The notes beneath the pieces are model-generated. The model saw only the letters and a program-made list of their open reading frames with translations, was not told the origin of the DNA and did not search any database. 64,000 nucleotides of DNA from Synechococcus sp. PCC 7502. Lineage in GTDB: Bacteria; Cyanobacteriota; Cyanobacteriia; Pseudanabaenales; Pseudanabaenaceae. The DNA lies in assembly GCF_000317085.1 (NCBI RefSeq), contig NC_019702.1, positions 3,130,394 to 3,194,393 on the forward strand, written 5' to 3'. This document shows, piece by piece, positions 35,328 through 43,535 of this stretch (position 1 is the stretch's first letter; each line of letters starts with the position of its first letter). A program made the position numbers and the translations under genes.

Positions 35328-35400
35328 TGGAGAATAGGAGACTCGAACCCCTGACCTCTGCGGTGCGATCGCAGCACTCTACCAACTGAGCTAATTCCCC
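35328..35400 (-). tRNA. tRNA-Ala(CGC)
   Basis: The 73 nt form a full cloverleaf: acceptor stem GGGGAAT/ATTCTCC with one G-U pair, D-arm TAGCTCAGTTGGTAGAGT, anticodon stem CTGCG/CGCAG with loop ATCGCAC (anticodon CGC), T-arm AGGGG TTCGAGT CTCCT, discriminator A. The HIP1 octamer GCGATCGC lies within the anticodon arm (35365-35372). CCA is not encoded. Confidence 0.92.
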
Positions 35401-35424
35401 TAGGCTATTTAGGATAGCAGAATC

Positions 35425-36960
35425 TTAACTGATCTGAATAGCGATCGCCTCACGCACGAGTTTACGAGATACCTTACCATTAGCAGTAGTAGTCATTGCA
35501 TTAACTATATAAAGTTTTTGTGGCAGTTTATATCTTGCTAAGCCAGCATCTTCACAAAATTTTCTCACTTCTCCTAAGTTAATTTCTAAGTTGGTTTCAC
35601 TTTTTATGAGTTGCAAAACAGCTACCACTATCTCTCCCCATTCTTTATCTGCAATCCCAACGACGCAGGCAGTTTGAATCTGGGGATGTTTAGCTAAAAT
35701 AGCCTCTATTTCCGTCGGATAGATATTCTCACCTCCACTGATAATTAAATCGCTGCGACGGTTTAGGACATACAGAAAGCCGTCAGCGTCCAAATATCCA
35801 ACATCACCGGTATTCAGCCAATTTATACCTAAATCGGGATGGTGGAGATATCCTTTCATCACATTTTCCCCCCTAACCATAATCTGTCCGATCGCACCTA
35901 TTCCCATTTCTGTTTGATCACCCGTTGGATCATCTAAACATACAATTCGTACTTGATTGCAACCTAAAGCTTTACCCGAAGAACCGTTTTTTAGCAGTAT
36001 ATCTTTTGTTAAAAGCGTTGTCACTTGAGAACTAGCCTCCGTCAAACCATAGGTAGGCATAATCGGTAATTGATATTTCAGACATTTATCTAAGAGATCA
36101 GGACTAGCAGCAGCTCCTCCCAACAAAATCCCCTGTAATTTTTGCCAAGCCAATAGATTTGCCTGAAATTCTGGACTATATAAAATCCTCACTAACATTG
36201 TTGGGACTAAGGATATAAATGTAATGGCTTGATTAGCGATCGCCTCACAGACTTCTGCAATATCAAATCGAGGTAAAAGTACCATAGGTATGCCCCAGAT
36301 CACGCTGCGCCAGATAATCGATAACCCACCAATATGATACAAAGGTAAGCAATTTAACCAGCGATCGCTTTTAGGATTAATGCCAAGATGTTGAGCCGAG
36401 GCGATCGCGCTAGCATAATGATTTTTATAGGTCAATTGCACTCCCTTGGGTAGCCCCGTAGTCCCCGAAGTATAGATTACAGCTTGAACTGAGACAAAAT
36501 CAATCTTATTCTCTGGCAACTCCCGATCTGGCTCCAAATTTAGTTTCAAATTTTCTGCCAAATTTTGGGCAGCTACAAACCCTAGAGCTTCGAGATTTAA
36601 TAGGCATAAATTTTTAATTTGCAGTTGATTTACTGTATCTAATTTAGTAACGCTAAAAACTAAAAACTCTGCCCCTGAATCCCGCACTTGCCACTGTAAT
36701 TCTGTGACAGATAGTCGAGTATGCAAGGGGATAAATACACAATTTAGCCTCGTGAGAGCATGAATCAAAATCACTAAATCCGCACAAGTATCCGTTAAAA
36801 CTGCAACATAACTTTTGGGGATAACACCTAGATTAATTAAATTTTGAGCAACCTTAGCTGATGCTACTTCTAGCTGTGGAAATGTCCATACTTGGTCAGC
36901 ACATATCAAAGCTGGAACCGTTCGCTCCTCTGCTCTTTGCGTCAGCCAGTTTTTTGTCAT
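35425..36960 (-). CDS. menE: 2-succinylbenzoate-CoA ligase (MenE-like)
   Basis: This 511-residue adenylating enzyme has P-loop IYTSGTTGLPKGVQLTYKN, LNCLPLYHIGGLS, PTYGLTEASSQVT, LNTGDVGYLDADGFLYVLNR, SDLIISGGENIYPTEIE and the C-terminal Lys in TTANGKVSRKLV. The short length and PLYHIGGL motif fit MenE, which activates o-succinylbenzoate in phylloquinone synthesis. Other men genes are not in the window, so a different acyl-CoA ligase cannot be ruled out. It starts with ATG 36960. Confidence 0.85.
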   Translation of the reverse strand: MTKNWLTQRAEERTVPALICADQVWTFPQLEVASAKVAQNLINLGVIPKSYVAVLTDTCADLVILIHALTRLNCVFIPLHTRLSVTELQWQVRDSGAEFLVFSVTKLDTVNQLQIKNLCLLNLEALGFVAAQNLAENLKLNLEPDRELPENKIDFVSVQAVIYTSGTTGLPKGVQLTYKNHYASAIASAQHLGINPKSDRWLNCLPLYHIGGLSIIWRSVIWGIPMVLLPRFDIAEVCEAIANQAITFISLVPTMLVRILYSPEFQANLLAWQKLQGILLGGAAASPDLLDKCLKYQLPIMPTYGLTEASSQVTTLLTKDILLKNGSSGKALGCNQVRIVCLDDPTGDQTEMGIGAIGQIMVRGENVMKGYLHHPDLGINWLNTGDVGYLDADGFLYVLNRRSDLIISGGENIYPTEIEAILAKHPQIQTACVVGIADKEWGEIVVAVLQLIKSETNLEINLGEVRKFCEDAGLARYKLPQKLYIVNAMTTTANGKVSRKLVREAIAIQIS

Positions 36961-37062
36961 TACATTAGCATCCGAAAAATATCAAATAAATTTGTCTATA
37001 AAAATGGCATTGCATATATTTATAATGATCAAGAAAAAATTATAGGACTTACGCAAAGATAA

Positions 37063-37428
37063 AAAGGTGAGAATATTAATAATTCAATCTTAAATCCAAG
37101 TAATGCTATTACTGACTTTGACTTTACGCCGACTTCAACATTTACCTTTTTGGCAGATACCTGCTATTGGTTGGTAGTCGGTGCATTTTCAGGTTTTTAT
37201 ATATGGCATGTCAATGATCCAAGTATCGTACCCACAGGAATTAGGGGTATTGGCTTTAATAGTTATGTAGATAGTACAGATAATGGCTCAAGCTATTCTT
37301 CCATAACCTTTTTAAATTCTTTTCAAATTAATGTAACTGAGGTTCCGCATTCACCAAATCAAGTTCCCTTTGAGTTTAATCCAGCTTTGGGTTTTGGCTG
37401 GTGCGCAAGAAATTGCAGAAAATCGTAA
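37063..37428 (+). pseudogene. Remnant of an exosortase-sorted (PEP-CTERM-like) secreted protein
   Basis: The frame is open from 37063 without a start codon: NAITDFDFTPTSTFTFLADT, YWLVVGAFSGFYIWHVNDPS, GSSYSSITFLNSFQINVTEV, followed by QVPFEFNPALGFG. The last part is the cyanobacterial variant of the C-terminal sorting signal, V-P-F-E-F-x-P-x-L-G, normally followed by a hydrophobic segment and basic residues. Here the frame shifts after GFG, and the other frame gives basic residues. N-terminus and signal peptide are absent. Confidence 0.6.
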
Positions 37429-37563
37429 AGAAATAAAGCTGCTGCTATTTTCTCAAGGGTTTCAAAAGGCTATCTCTTGGTAGTATTTAGGTTAATCAGC
37501 AAAAAATATTTGATACTATTCAGGCTAAAGTCCAATTTTTATTCCTCAAGGAAACCTTTTATA

Positions 37564-39012
37564 GTGATATTAAACCTGTCAATTCCCCTCTGGTTAAAAG
37601 CCTACTGGCAACATAGCCAAATTTTTGCATTTTTAGATCGACTGGCACAATGGCAACAGCATAGCTCTTGGGTGGGGATCGGTCTGTTAGGCTCACTTCT
37701 GGTTGGTTTACTAGGACTATTACCCTATCTATCTAACAATCAATCGGGCTTGATGACGATCTCCATTGCTATTATCTGGGTATTGATATGGTTAGGGGAT
37801 ACTCTCACTGGTCAAGCCCTAAAGTCCCCACTCCATTTACCTCTGATTTGCTACTGGGGAATTGCAACATTGGCAACTCTGCTTTCTCCTGTGCGGCGGG
37901 ATGCTCTGGAAGGTTGGATCAAACTGAGCTTGTATCTATTGATGTTTGCCTCGATGAGTCGAGTATTAAGCACAAGTACATCTAATTTTTTAAATGGGCG
38001 ATTAAACTGGCGATCGCTTTTAGTTGGTAGCTACTTGGTCACATCTTTACTGGTGGGAGTCTATGGATTACGGCAATGGTTTTTTGGAGCAGAAGAGTTA
38101 GCAACCTGGACTGATCCAACTTCAGATTTAGCAGGAACCACGAGAGTTTATAGCTTTTTAGGTAATCCCAATCTCTTAGCAGGTTATCTTTTACCCGCCA
38201 TTCCCCTGGGGGCTATCGCTATGATTGTGTGGCGGAGTTGGAGTGCTAAGTGTGTAGGGGCATTGGTAGCAATTTTTAGCCTGTTGTGCGTGCGTGAAAC
38301 CTACAGCCGTGGTGGATTATATGGCTTGTATGCGGAAATTTTAGCTTTAGTAATTCTCTTAATCTATTGGTGGAGTGGTAGTCAAAGGCTGCCAAAATGG
38401 GCAATTCCCGGTTTTATTGTCGGTACTGTGGGAGTCTTAGTTGCCAATATTCTGCTGGTACCATCCCAGCGTACTCGGTTTTTTAGCAGTTTTTTGGGTC
38501 GAGCCGACAGTAGTGCCAATTTTCGCTTGAATGTATGGGCATCGGTATTGGAGATGATCAAAGCCCGTCCGATTTTGGGTATAGGTAATGGTAATCGTGC
38601 CTTTAATAAAATTTATCCTTTCTTCCAGCGTCCGGGTTACAGTGCCTTGGGTACCTATTCTGTCCCCCTAGAAATTACAGTGGAGACTGGGATTGTTGGT
38701 TTAGTTTTATACCTGTGGTTTGTGGTTACGGCAGTAAGGCATGGTTGGCAGCAGCTAAATTATGCGCGTCAGCAACAACAAGCGGAAGGATTATGGATTA
38801 TTGGGGCTTTTAGCGTAATTGCAGGCATGATCAGTCATGGTCTAGTCGATACGGTGTGGTTTCGTCCTCAAGTACAGATTTTATGGTGGTTAGCGATCGC
38901 TCTGATTGCCAGTTTTAATACCTTGACCTTTAATTCATCGGATAATTTATCGAATACTCCATCAGATTTAGAAATTGATTTAACTGATAACCAAGCTAAT
39001 GAGCCTGATTAG
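37564..39012 (+). CDS. ictB: IctB-family / O-antigen ligase-like membrane protein
   Basis: About 482 residues form 10 or more hydrophobic segments (VGIGLLGSLLVGLLGLLPYL early; a central block with TRVYSFLGNPNLLAGYLLPA and ETYSRGGLYGLYAE, GIGNGNRAFNKIYPFFQRPG, LGTYSVPLEITVETGIVGLV). These are the marks of IctB, a cyanobacterial putative inorganic-carbon protein of the Wzy_C superfamily. The GTG start at 37564 is chosen because AAGGA lies 11 bp upstream; a TTG at 37477 would add 29 residues. Transport of bicarbonate by IctB is disputed in the literature. Confidence 0.82.
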   Translation: MILNLSIPLWLKAYWQHSQIFAFLDRLAQWQQHSSWVGIGLLGSLLVGLLGLLPYLSNNQSGLMTISIAIIWVLIWLGDTLTGQALKSPLHLPLICYWGIATLATLLSPVRRDALEGWIKLSLYLLMFASMSRVLSTSTSNFLNGRLNWRSLLVGSYLVTSLLVGVYGLRQWFFGAEELATWTDPTSDLAGTTRVYSFLGNPNLLAGYLLPAIPLGAIAMIVWRSWSAKCVGALVAIFSLLCVRETYSRGGLYGLYAEILALVILLIYWWSGSQRLPKWAIPGFIVGTVGVLVANILLVPSQRTRFFSSFLGRADSSANFRLNVWASVLEMIKARPILGIGNGNRAFNKIYPFFQRPGYSALGTYSVPLEITVETGIVGLVLYLWFVVTAVRHGWQQLNYARQQQQAEGLWIIGAFSVIAGMISHGLVDTVWFRPQVQILWWLAIALIASFNTLTFNSSDNLSNTPSDLEIDLTDNQANEPD

Positions 39013-39032
39013 TGTATAATCTTATAACTTAA

Positions 39033-39103
39033 GGCGGTGTCGCCAAGTGGTAAGGCACGGCTCTGCAAAAGCTGCACCCCCAGTTCAAATCTGGGCACCG
39101 CCT
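39033..39103 (+). tRNA. tRNA-Cys(GCA)
   Basis: The 71 nt form acceptor stem GGCGGTG/CACCGCC, D-arm CGCCAAGTGGTAAGGC, anticodon stem CGGCT/AGCTG with loop CTGCAAA (anticodon GCA), T-arm CCCAG TTCAAAT CTGGG, discriminator T. It lies 20 bp after the ictB-like stop; a TATAAT (39015-39020) may be its -10 box. Confidence 0.95.
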
Positions 39104-39179
39104 CTTAACTCTCCTATTAACTTCAGACTTTAAGACCCCTCGAAAGTAATATACTATTAATCCTTTCGGTGAAATTACC

Positions 39180-39731
39180 ATGACCACATCTTCCCCAGTT
39201 TTGACCTATCCTGTACTAGGAGCCAGACGACCCAGTAATTATATCTATGCAGTGATTGTTGCAATCGGGGCTGTGGGATTTTCTTTGGCGGGTTTATCGA
39301 GCTATTTTCATATTAATCTTCTGCCCACAGAGACTCCCCTGAATTTAAATTTTATTCCCCAAGGTTTAGCTTTAAGCTTTTATGGAGTGGCGGGTACGCT
39401 TTTAGATATTTATTTATGGACGGCGATCGTCCTAGATATTGGCGGCGGATTCAACGAGTTTAATTTGGACACTGGCAAGCTCAGAATCTTTCGCCTCGGA
39501 TTCCCTGGTAAAAATCGCACTTTAGATTTTAGCTATGCTCTAGCTGATGTGCAGGCAGTAAAAGTGGAAATTCGAGATGGGTTAAATCCTAAACGTTCTT
39601 TATATTTGCGTCTAAAAGGTAGAGGTGATATTCCCCTTACGGAAGTTGGTCAGCCCATATCCTTGAGTGCTCTTGAAGATAGAGCAGCAGAATTAGCGAA
39701 GTTTTTGTCAGTGCCTTTAGAAGGAATTTAA
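39180..39731 (+). CDS. ycf4: Photosystem I assembly protein Ycf4
   Basis: The 183 residues match the Ycf4 pattern: ARRPSNYIYAVIVAIGAVGF, LSSYFHINLLP, FIPQGLALSFYGVAGTLLDI, FNEFNLDTGKLRIFRLGFPG, ADVQAVKVEIRDGLNPKRSL. Two transmembrane helices near 22-42 and 64-86 place it in the thylakoid membrane, where it aids assembly of PSI. It is 4 bp upstream of the cyclophilin gene and probably cotranscribed with it. Confidence 0.95.
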   Translation: MTTSSPVLTYPVLGARRPSNYIYAVIVAIGAVGFSLAGLSSYFHINLLPTETPLNLNFIPQGLALSFYGVAGTLLDIYLWTAIVLDIGGGFNEFNLDTGKLRIFRLGFPGKNRTLDFSYALADVQAVKVEIRDGLNPKRSLYLRLKGRGDIPLTEVGQPISLSALEDRAAELAKFLSVPLEGI

Positions 39732-39734
39732 GCC

Positions 39735-40538
39735 ATGATTGGAAATATTATAAACAGAGTATTAAAAATAGTTTTAGCTTTGAGCTTAGTAATCGTAGTT
39801 GGCTGTGCTGAACAAAGTGTATCATTCACTTCGGAACAAGTATCTGCTTCTAAAGTTACGGAGTCAGCTAAGCCAACTGATAATTCATCTAGCAATTCAA
39901 TCAATAATCCAGCTAATAGCCAGCCCAAAGTTAGCCAATCTGTTAATTCTCCCTTTCCCAATTTGCCAAGGTTGAATGGATCGGCAACCGTAGAAATGAA
40001 GTTAAAGTACGGCACCGTTACGATTGAAGTTGATGGCATTGATGCGCCAATTACGGCAGGTAATTTTGTCGATTTAGTGAAGCGAGGAGTTTACAATAAC
40101 CTCACCTTTCATCGAGTAATTCGTGAACCATCGCCTTTTGTGGCTCAAGGTGGTGATCCTTTAGGTAACGGCACGGGCAGTTTTATTGATCCAGCTACAT
40201 CACAGCCCCGTTTAATTCCCTTGGAAATCACTAAGGCATACACGCCTAAGGAAGGTTTTATCCCCAAACCTGAGTATAGTAATCCCCTTAAACCTGATGA
40301 TCGGGTTCAGCTTCGTCATACCAGAGGTGCAGTGGCGATGGCAAGGTCACAATCCCCAGACTCTGCCTCTTCTCAGTTTTATATTGCCCTAGCAGATATT
40401 AATTTTCTCGATGGTTCCTATGCTGTATTTGGCTATGTTACTAGCGGTATGGATGTCGTAGATAAAATTAAACTGGGCGATCGCATTGAATCTATGACTG
40501 TGACTAAGGGTATTGAAAATCTCAAAACCGTGCGTTAA
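39735..40538 (+). CDS. Cyclophilin-type peptidyl-prolyl isomerase, lipoprotein
   Basis: This 267-residue protein has a lipoprotein signal with lipobox VVGC (Cys24), a Ser/Asn-rich linker (residues 25-75), and a cyclophilin domain: ITAGNFVDLVKRGVYNNLTF, HRVIREPSPFVAQGGDPLGN, GAVAMARSQSPDSASSQFYI, FLDGSYAVFGYVTSGMDVVD. The catalytic Arg (HRVI) and QGGDP/FYI motifs are present, so it should catalyse prolyl isomerisation in the lumen or periplasm. An insert (LIPLEITKAYTPKEGFIPKP) after GGDP is common in this cyanobacterial group. Confidence 0.92.
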   Translation: MIGNIINRVLKIVLALSLVIVVGCAEQSVSFTSEQVSASKVTESAKPTDNSSSNSINNPANSQPKVSQSVNSPFPNLPRLNGSATVEMKLKYGTVTIEVDGIDAPITAGNFVDLVKRGVYNNLTFHRVIREPSPFVAQGGDPLGNGTGSFIDPATSQPRLIPLEITKAYTPKEGFIPKPEYSNPLKPDDRVQLRHTRGAVAMARSQSPDSASSQFYIALADINFLDGSYAVFGYVTSGMDVVDKIKLGDRIESMTVTKGIENLKTVR

Positions 40539-40541
40539 ATC

Positions 40542-41678
40542 TTGCAAGTTGTAGTTACAGGTATTGGTTTAGTTACGAGTATTGGGGGCGATCGCCAATC
40601 GACATGGAAGGCATTACTAGCCGGTGATTCGGGGATTAGATATGGGAACTCAAATTTACCCCTTGCTATAGTGCCGTGGGACAATTCAGACTATTTTTAC
40701 AACCTGCCCAAAGTTGAAGGATTCTTAAAAAAAGCAGTTACTGAGGCGATTGCTGATGCTAATCTCAAGTTTCCCTTATCTGAATGTGGTTTGGTTATAG
40801 GTTCTAGCCGTGGTTATCAGGCTCAGTTAGAACAATGGCATAGTTTAAATATTGCTAAAAATCATACTAAAAATAATAAGGCACCTTGGTTAAATTTACT
40901 ATCTCTGTCGGGAGCGATCGCCGCTTATATTCAAACCCAAAATCTTGTTTTATCGCCAATGGCAGCCTGTGCTACTGGGAACTGGACTATATTTCAAGCC
41001 TACGAATTAATTAAACAGGGAAAATGTGAAGTAGCGATCGCTGGGGCATCGGATTCTGCATTAACGCCTTTAACCATAGCGGGTTTTCAAAAATTGGGGG
41101 CAATGGCAAAAATAGGGTTGTATCCCTTTAGTGTTGAAAGGGAAGGCATGGTATTAGGAGAAGGTGCGGCGGTTTTAGTTTTAGAATCTTTAACATCTGC
41201 CCAAGCCCGTCATGTCAAAATCTATGGACAAATTCTCGGTTGTGGCATTTCTAATGATGGTTATCATCTCACTAATTTTGATCCAGCCCATCCCCAAGGG
41301 GAGATCGCCATTAATGCTTGTTTAGAGCGATCGGGTTTATTAGCTAAGGATATTGACTATATAAGCACTCACGGCACAGGCACGATCATAAATGATGGGA
41401 TGGAAGCCAAATTAATCCAAAAATTATTTCCCCACCGTCCCTATATCAGCGCAACTAAAGGAGCAACGGGACATGCATTGGGCGCAACAGGAATCATGGA
41501 AGCCGCTTTTTGCTTATTAGCTTTACAAAATCAAATTCTGTCAAGTTGTATTGGTATGAGATCGCCCGCGTTTGATTTGAATTTTGTTAGATCAGCTAAC
41601 ACTAGTTCAATTAAAACTGCCCTCAACTTGAGCTTTGGGTTTGGGGGACAGAATGCGGTAGTAGCTTTTAAGAAGTGA
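40542..41678 (+). CDS. Beta-ketoacyl-[ACP] synthase, KAS II-like
   Basis: The 378 residues start at TTG 40542 (no ATG fits, and VVVTGIGLVTSIGG is the usual beginning). The Cys-His-His triad lies in PMAACATGNW, STHGTGT and ATKGATGHALGA. It condenses malonyl-ACP with an acyl chain. It starts 3 bp after the cyclophilin stop. It is shorter than standard FabF (about 415), mostly at the N-terminal half, and may be a second, specialised synthase. Confidence 0.88.
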   Translation: MQVVVTGIGLVTSIGGDRQSTWKALLAGDSGIRYGNSNLPLAIVPWDNSDYFYNLPKVEGFLKKAVTEAIADANLKFPLSECGLVIGSSRGYQAQLEQWHSLNIAKNHTKNNKAPWLNLLSLSGAIAAYIQTQNLVLSPMAACATGNWTIFQAYELIKQGKCEVAIAGASDSALTPLTIAGFQKLGAMAKIGLYPFSVEREGMVLGEGAAVLVLESLTSAQARHVKIYGQILGCGISNDGYHLTNFDPAHPQGEIAINACLERSGLLAKDIDYISTHGTGTIINDGMEAKLIQKLFPHRPYISATKGATGHALGATGIMEAAFCLLALQNQILSSCIGMRSPAFDLNFVRSANTSSIKTALNLSFGFGGQNAVVAFKK

Positions 41679-41752
41679 TAGCAAAACTTATTTGTGCTAG
41701 AAAAAGTTTGATCAATTGAATTGACAAGGCAATGGGCAGAAAGGAACTAGTT

Positions 41753-42436
41753 CTATTTAACATTTTGGGTTGCGAGTTTTTTCCCTGTTTTAGTTTTAAT
41801 TAAATAGCCACAACGATGTTGACCATCTGCTAACCAATGGGTACGTACCACATCACAATCGGGGAGAGCTTCACCAAACATCTCTAATTCATGGCTACAG
41901 ACACTAGGGAAAGATTCGGCTACCTCGGAAATAGCACAGTTATATTCAGTAAATATATAACCATCACCTTCTTTGTGCCACTCGGCAACATAGCCCTCAG
42001 CTCGTCGAATTTTTGCCAGATTAGCGATGCGTTCTTCCAAAGTACCATTGCCCATATTTTCATAAAGGTTAACCGCTTTGCGCTGCCATTGTTTGTGTAA
42101 AACTTGAGTTACCTGCTCCACGCCTAGGGTTTCAATCAAATTATCTAGTAGAGTAACGGCAAACTTATCATGACTCTCAGATTGCTCATTGTAGCTATGT
42201 CTTAGCCACTTTCTGCCTTCTATACTAAGTTGATAAATATGCTGAGGACGACCTATAATGATCGGCTCTACTTGGTGCTGAATTAAGTTCTCAGACTCCA
42301 AGTCCTTAAGGTGGCGACGCACCGCTTGGGGGCTGATCGTAAAACATTCAGCTAATTCTTGAGCAGTGGCTTGCCCCTGTTTAAGCAGGTAATATAAGAT
42401 ATCTTCTTTGGTTGAATTCTGCTCTGTAGTTTTCAT
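41753..42436 (-). CDS. sufR: SufR, iron-sulfur cluster biogenesis repressor
   Basis: This 227-residue protein has a DeoR-like winged helix (ATAQELAECFTISPQAVRRH) at the N-terminus, then a C-terminal cluster domain with Cys167, Cys180, Cys194, Cys209, i.e. C-x12-C-x13-C-x14-C, the exact SufR pattern that binds an FeS cluster. In cyanobacteria it represses sufBCDS and its own gene. Here no sufB lies upstream; the next gene encodes a GIY-YIG protein. Confidence 0.93.
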   Translation of the reverse strand: MKTTEQNSTKEDILYYLLKQGQATAQELAECFTISPQAVRRHLKDLESENLIQHQVEPIIIGRPQHIYQLSIEGRKWLRHSYNEQSESHDKFAVTLLDNLIETLGVEQVTQVLHKQWQRKAVNLYENMGNGTLEERIANLAKIRRAEGYVAEWHKEGDGYIFTEYNCAISEVAESFPSVCSHELEMFGEALPDCDVVRTHWLADGQHRCGYLIKTKTGKKLATQNVK

Positions 42437-42540
42437 AAGAGCTTAATCTCTAGAACTAGCTTTAATAATTTTAAGTGATAACCAGTGATTTGGGACTTAA
42501 GAATCCTATGCACTTACTTTAGCTAATCATTAGGGGTTTG

Positions 42541-43437
42541 CTAAATTTGTTTACTCGCTTTGGTTATTTCTTGCTTCTCAATATCTCGCAAGACCTTTCC
42601 AGAAGAATCTTTCCATTCTAAGAGTCCATTAGCACTTCTACCCATTATTACCATTGCTGCGGCTGAGGGACTACTGAATAAATAGTCAGACTTAAAGATA
42701 AGTTTATCTTCTACTTTGATAATTATTTCATTCTCGATAAGCTCATCCCTTAGTTTGTTGAGTTTTTTCTTCTGATAAGAATCAACCGTTTCAGTTGCAA
42801 TTTCAGAATTATGAAAAACAACAAATCCATCTGATGTTCTCTTACCCTTTGCATTTGCACCCCTCGCGGCTTTAATGTAAAGCTCCTCATCAATGTTGTT
42901 ATTAACTAAATTCTGCTTTATAAAAGGTTCAAAAACTTTAAAGCCTAAGGTATTAATAAGGATTTTAATATATTCAATAAACTCTTCCATTTCCGCTTGA
43001 TCAGATTCTGAAATAGAACTTTTCGTTGGAATGTTAGTATTTTGCACATCATACCTAGAAGCAGAATTAGCAATTTCAAATAACCGAGACTCCAAGTATT
43101 TTATATGGGCTTTATTAAGATTTTCATCTTTGCTGATGAATACGACCGCTTCATTCCAAAATTCTTTTTCTGAAATATGGTCAACAAGTCTAGAGTATGC
43201 ATTTTCAGCTTCGCCAATATAAACTTTGGGCTTATCAGTTGATGTTTCAGATTTCCCAAATAGTAAGTAAACACTGGTACTTTTGAGATCATCTCTATAA
43301 GAACAATCTTTTACTTTACCTCTAGGGATTTTGTAGGCTTTTCCTGTCCAATTTGATAATTCACAAACTATCCTTCCATCTGGGTCTGAATCCATCAAGA
43401 ATAATTTTATTGTTTTTCCATATTTAGTTTTGTACAT
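42541..43437 (-). CDS. GIY-YIG nuclease-domain protein with DUF4357
   Basis: This 298-residue protein has a GIY-YIG-like domain at about 45-140 (TSVYLLFGKSE and KVYIGEAENAYSRLVDH, with ALIKYLESRLFEIA-like helix). DUF4357 follows near 210-285 (RGANAKGKRTSDGFVVFHNS, FSSPSAAAMVIMGRSANGLL, EWKDSSGKVLRD). Such proteins occur in mobile or defence contexts. It sits between sufR and the phosphoketolase-like gene without close partners. Confidence 0.8.
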   Translation of the reverse strand: MYKTKYGKTIKLFLMDSDPDGRIVCELSNWTGKAYKIPRGKVKDCSYRDDLKSTSVYLLFGKSETSTDKPKVYIGEAENAYSRLVDHISEKEFWNEAVVFISKDENLNKAHIKYLESRLFEIANSASRYDVQNTNIPTKSSISESDQAEMEEFIEYIKILINTLGFKVFEPFIKQNLVNNNIDEELYIKAARGANAKGKRTSDGFVVFHNSEIATETVDSYQKKKLNKLRDELIENEIIIKVEDKLIFKSDYLFSSPSAAAMVIMGRSANGLLEWKDSSGKVLRDIEKQEITKASKQI

Positions 43438-43535
43438 TAAGACCTAATCAACAAAGGTTAATATGCCAAAAAGTAAAGAATCAGCACAGTCTTTTTCAAA
43501 AATTTAATCTGCGCTGACTTCCTAGCTAACTAAAG

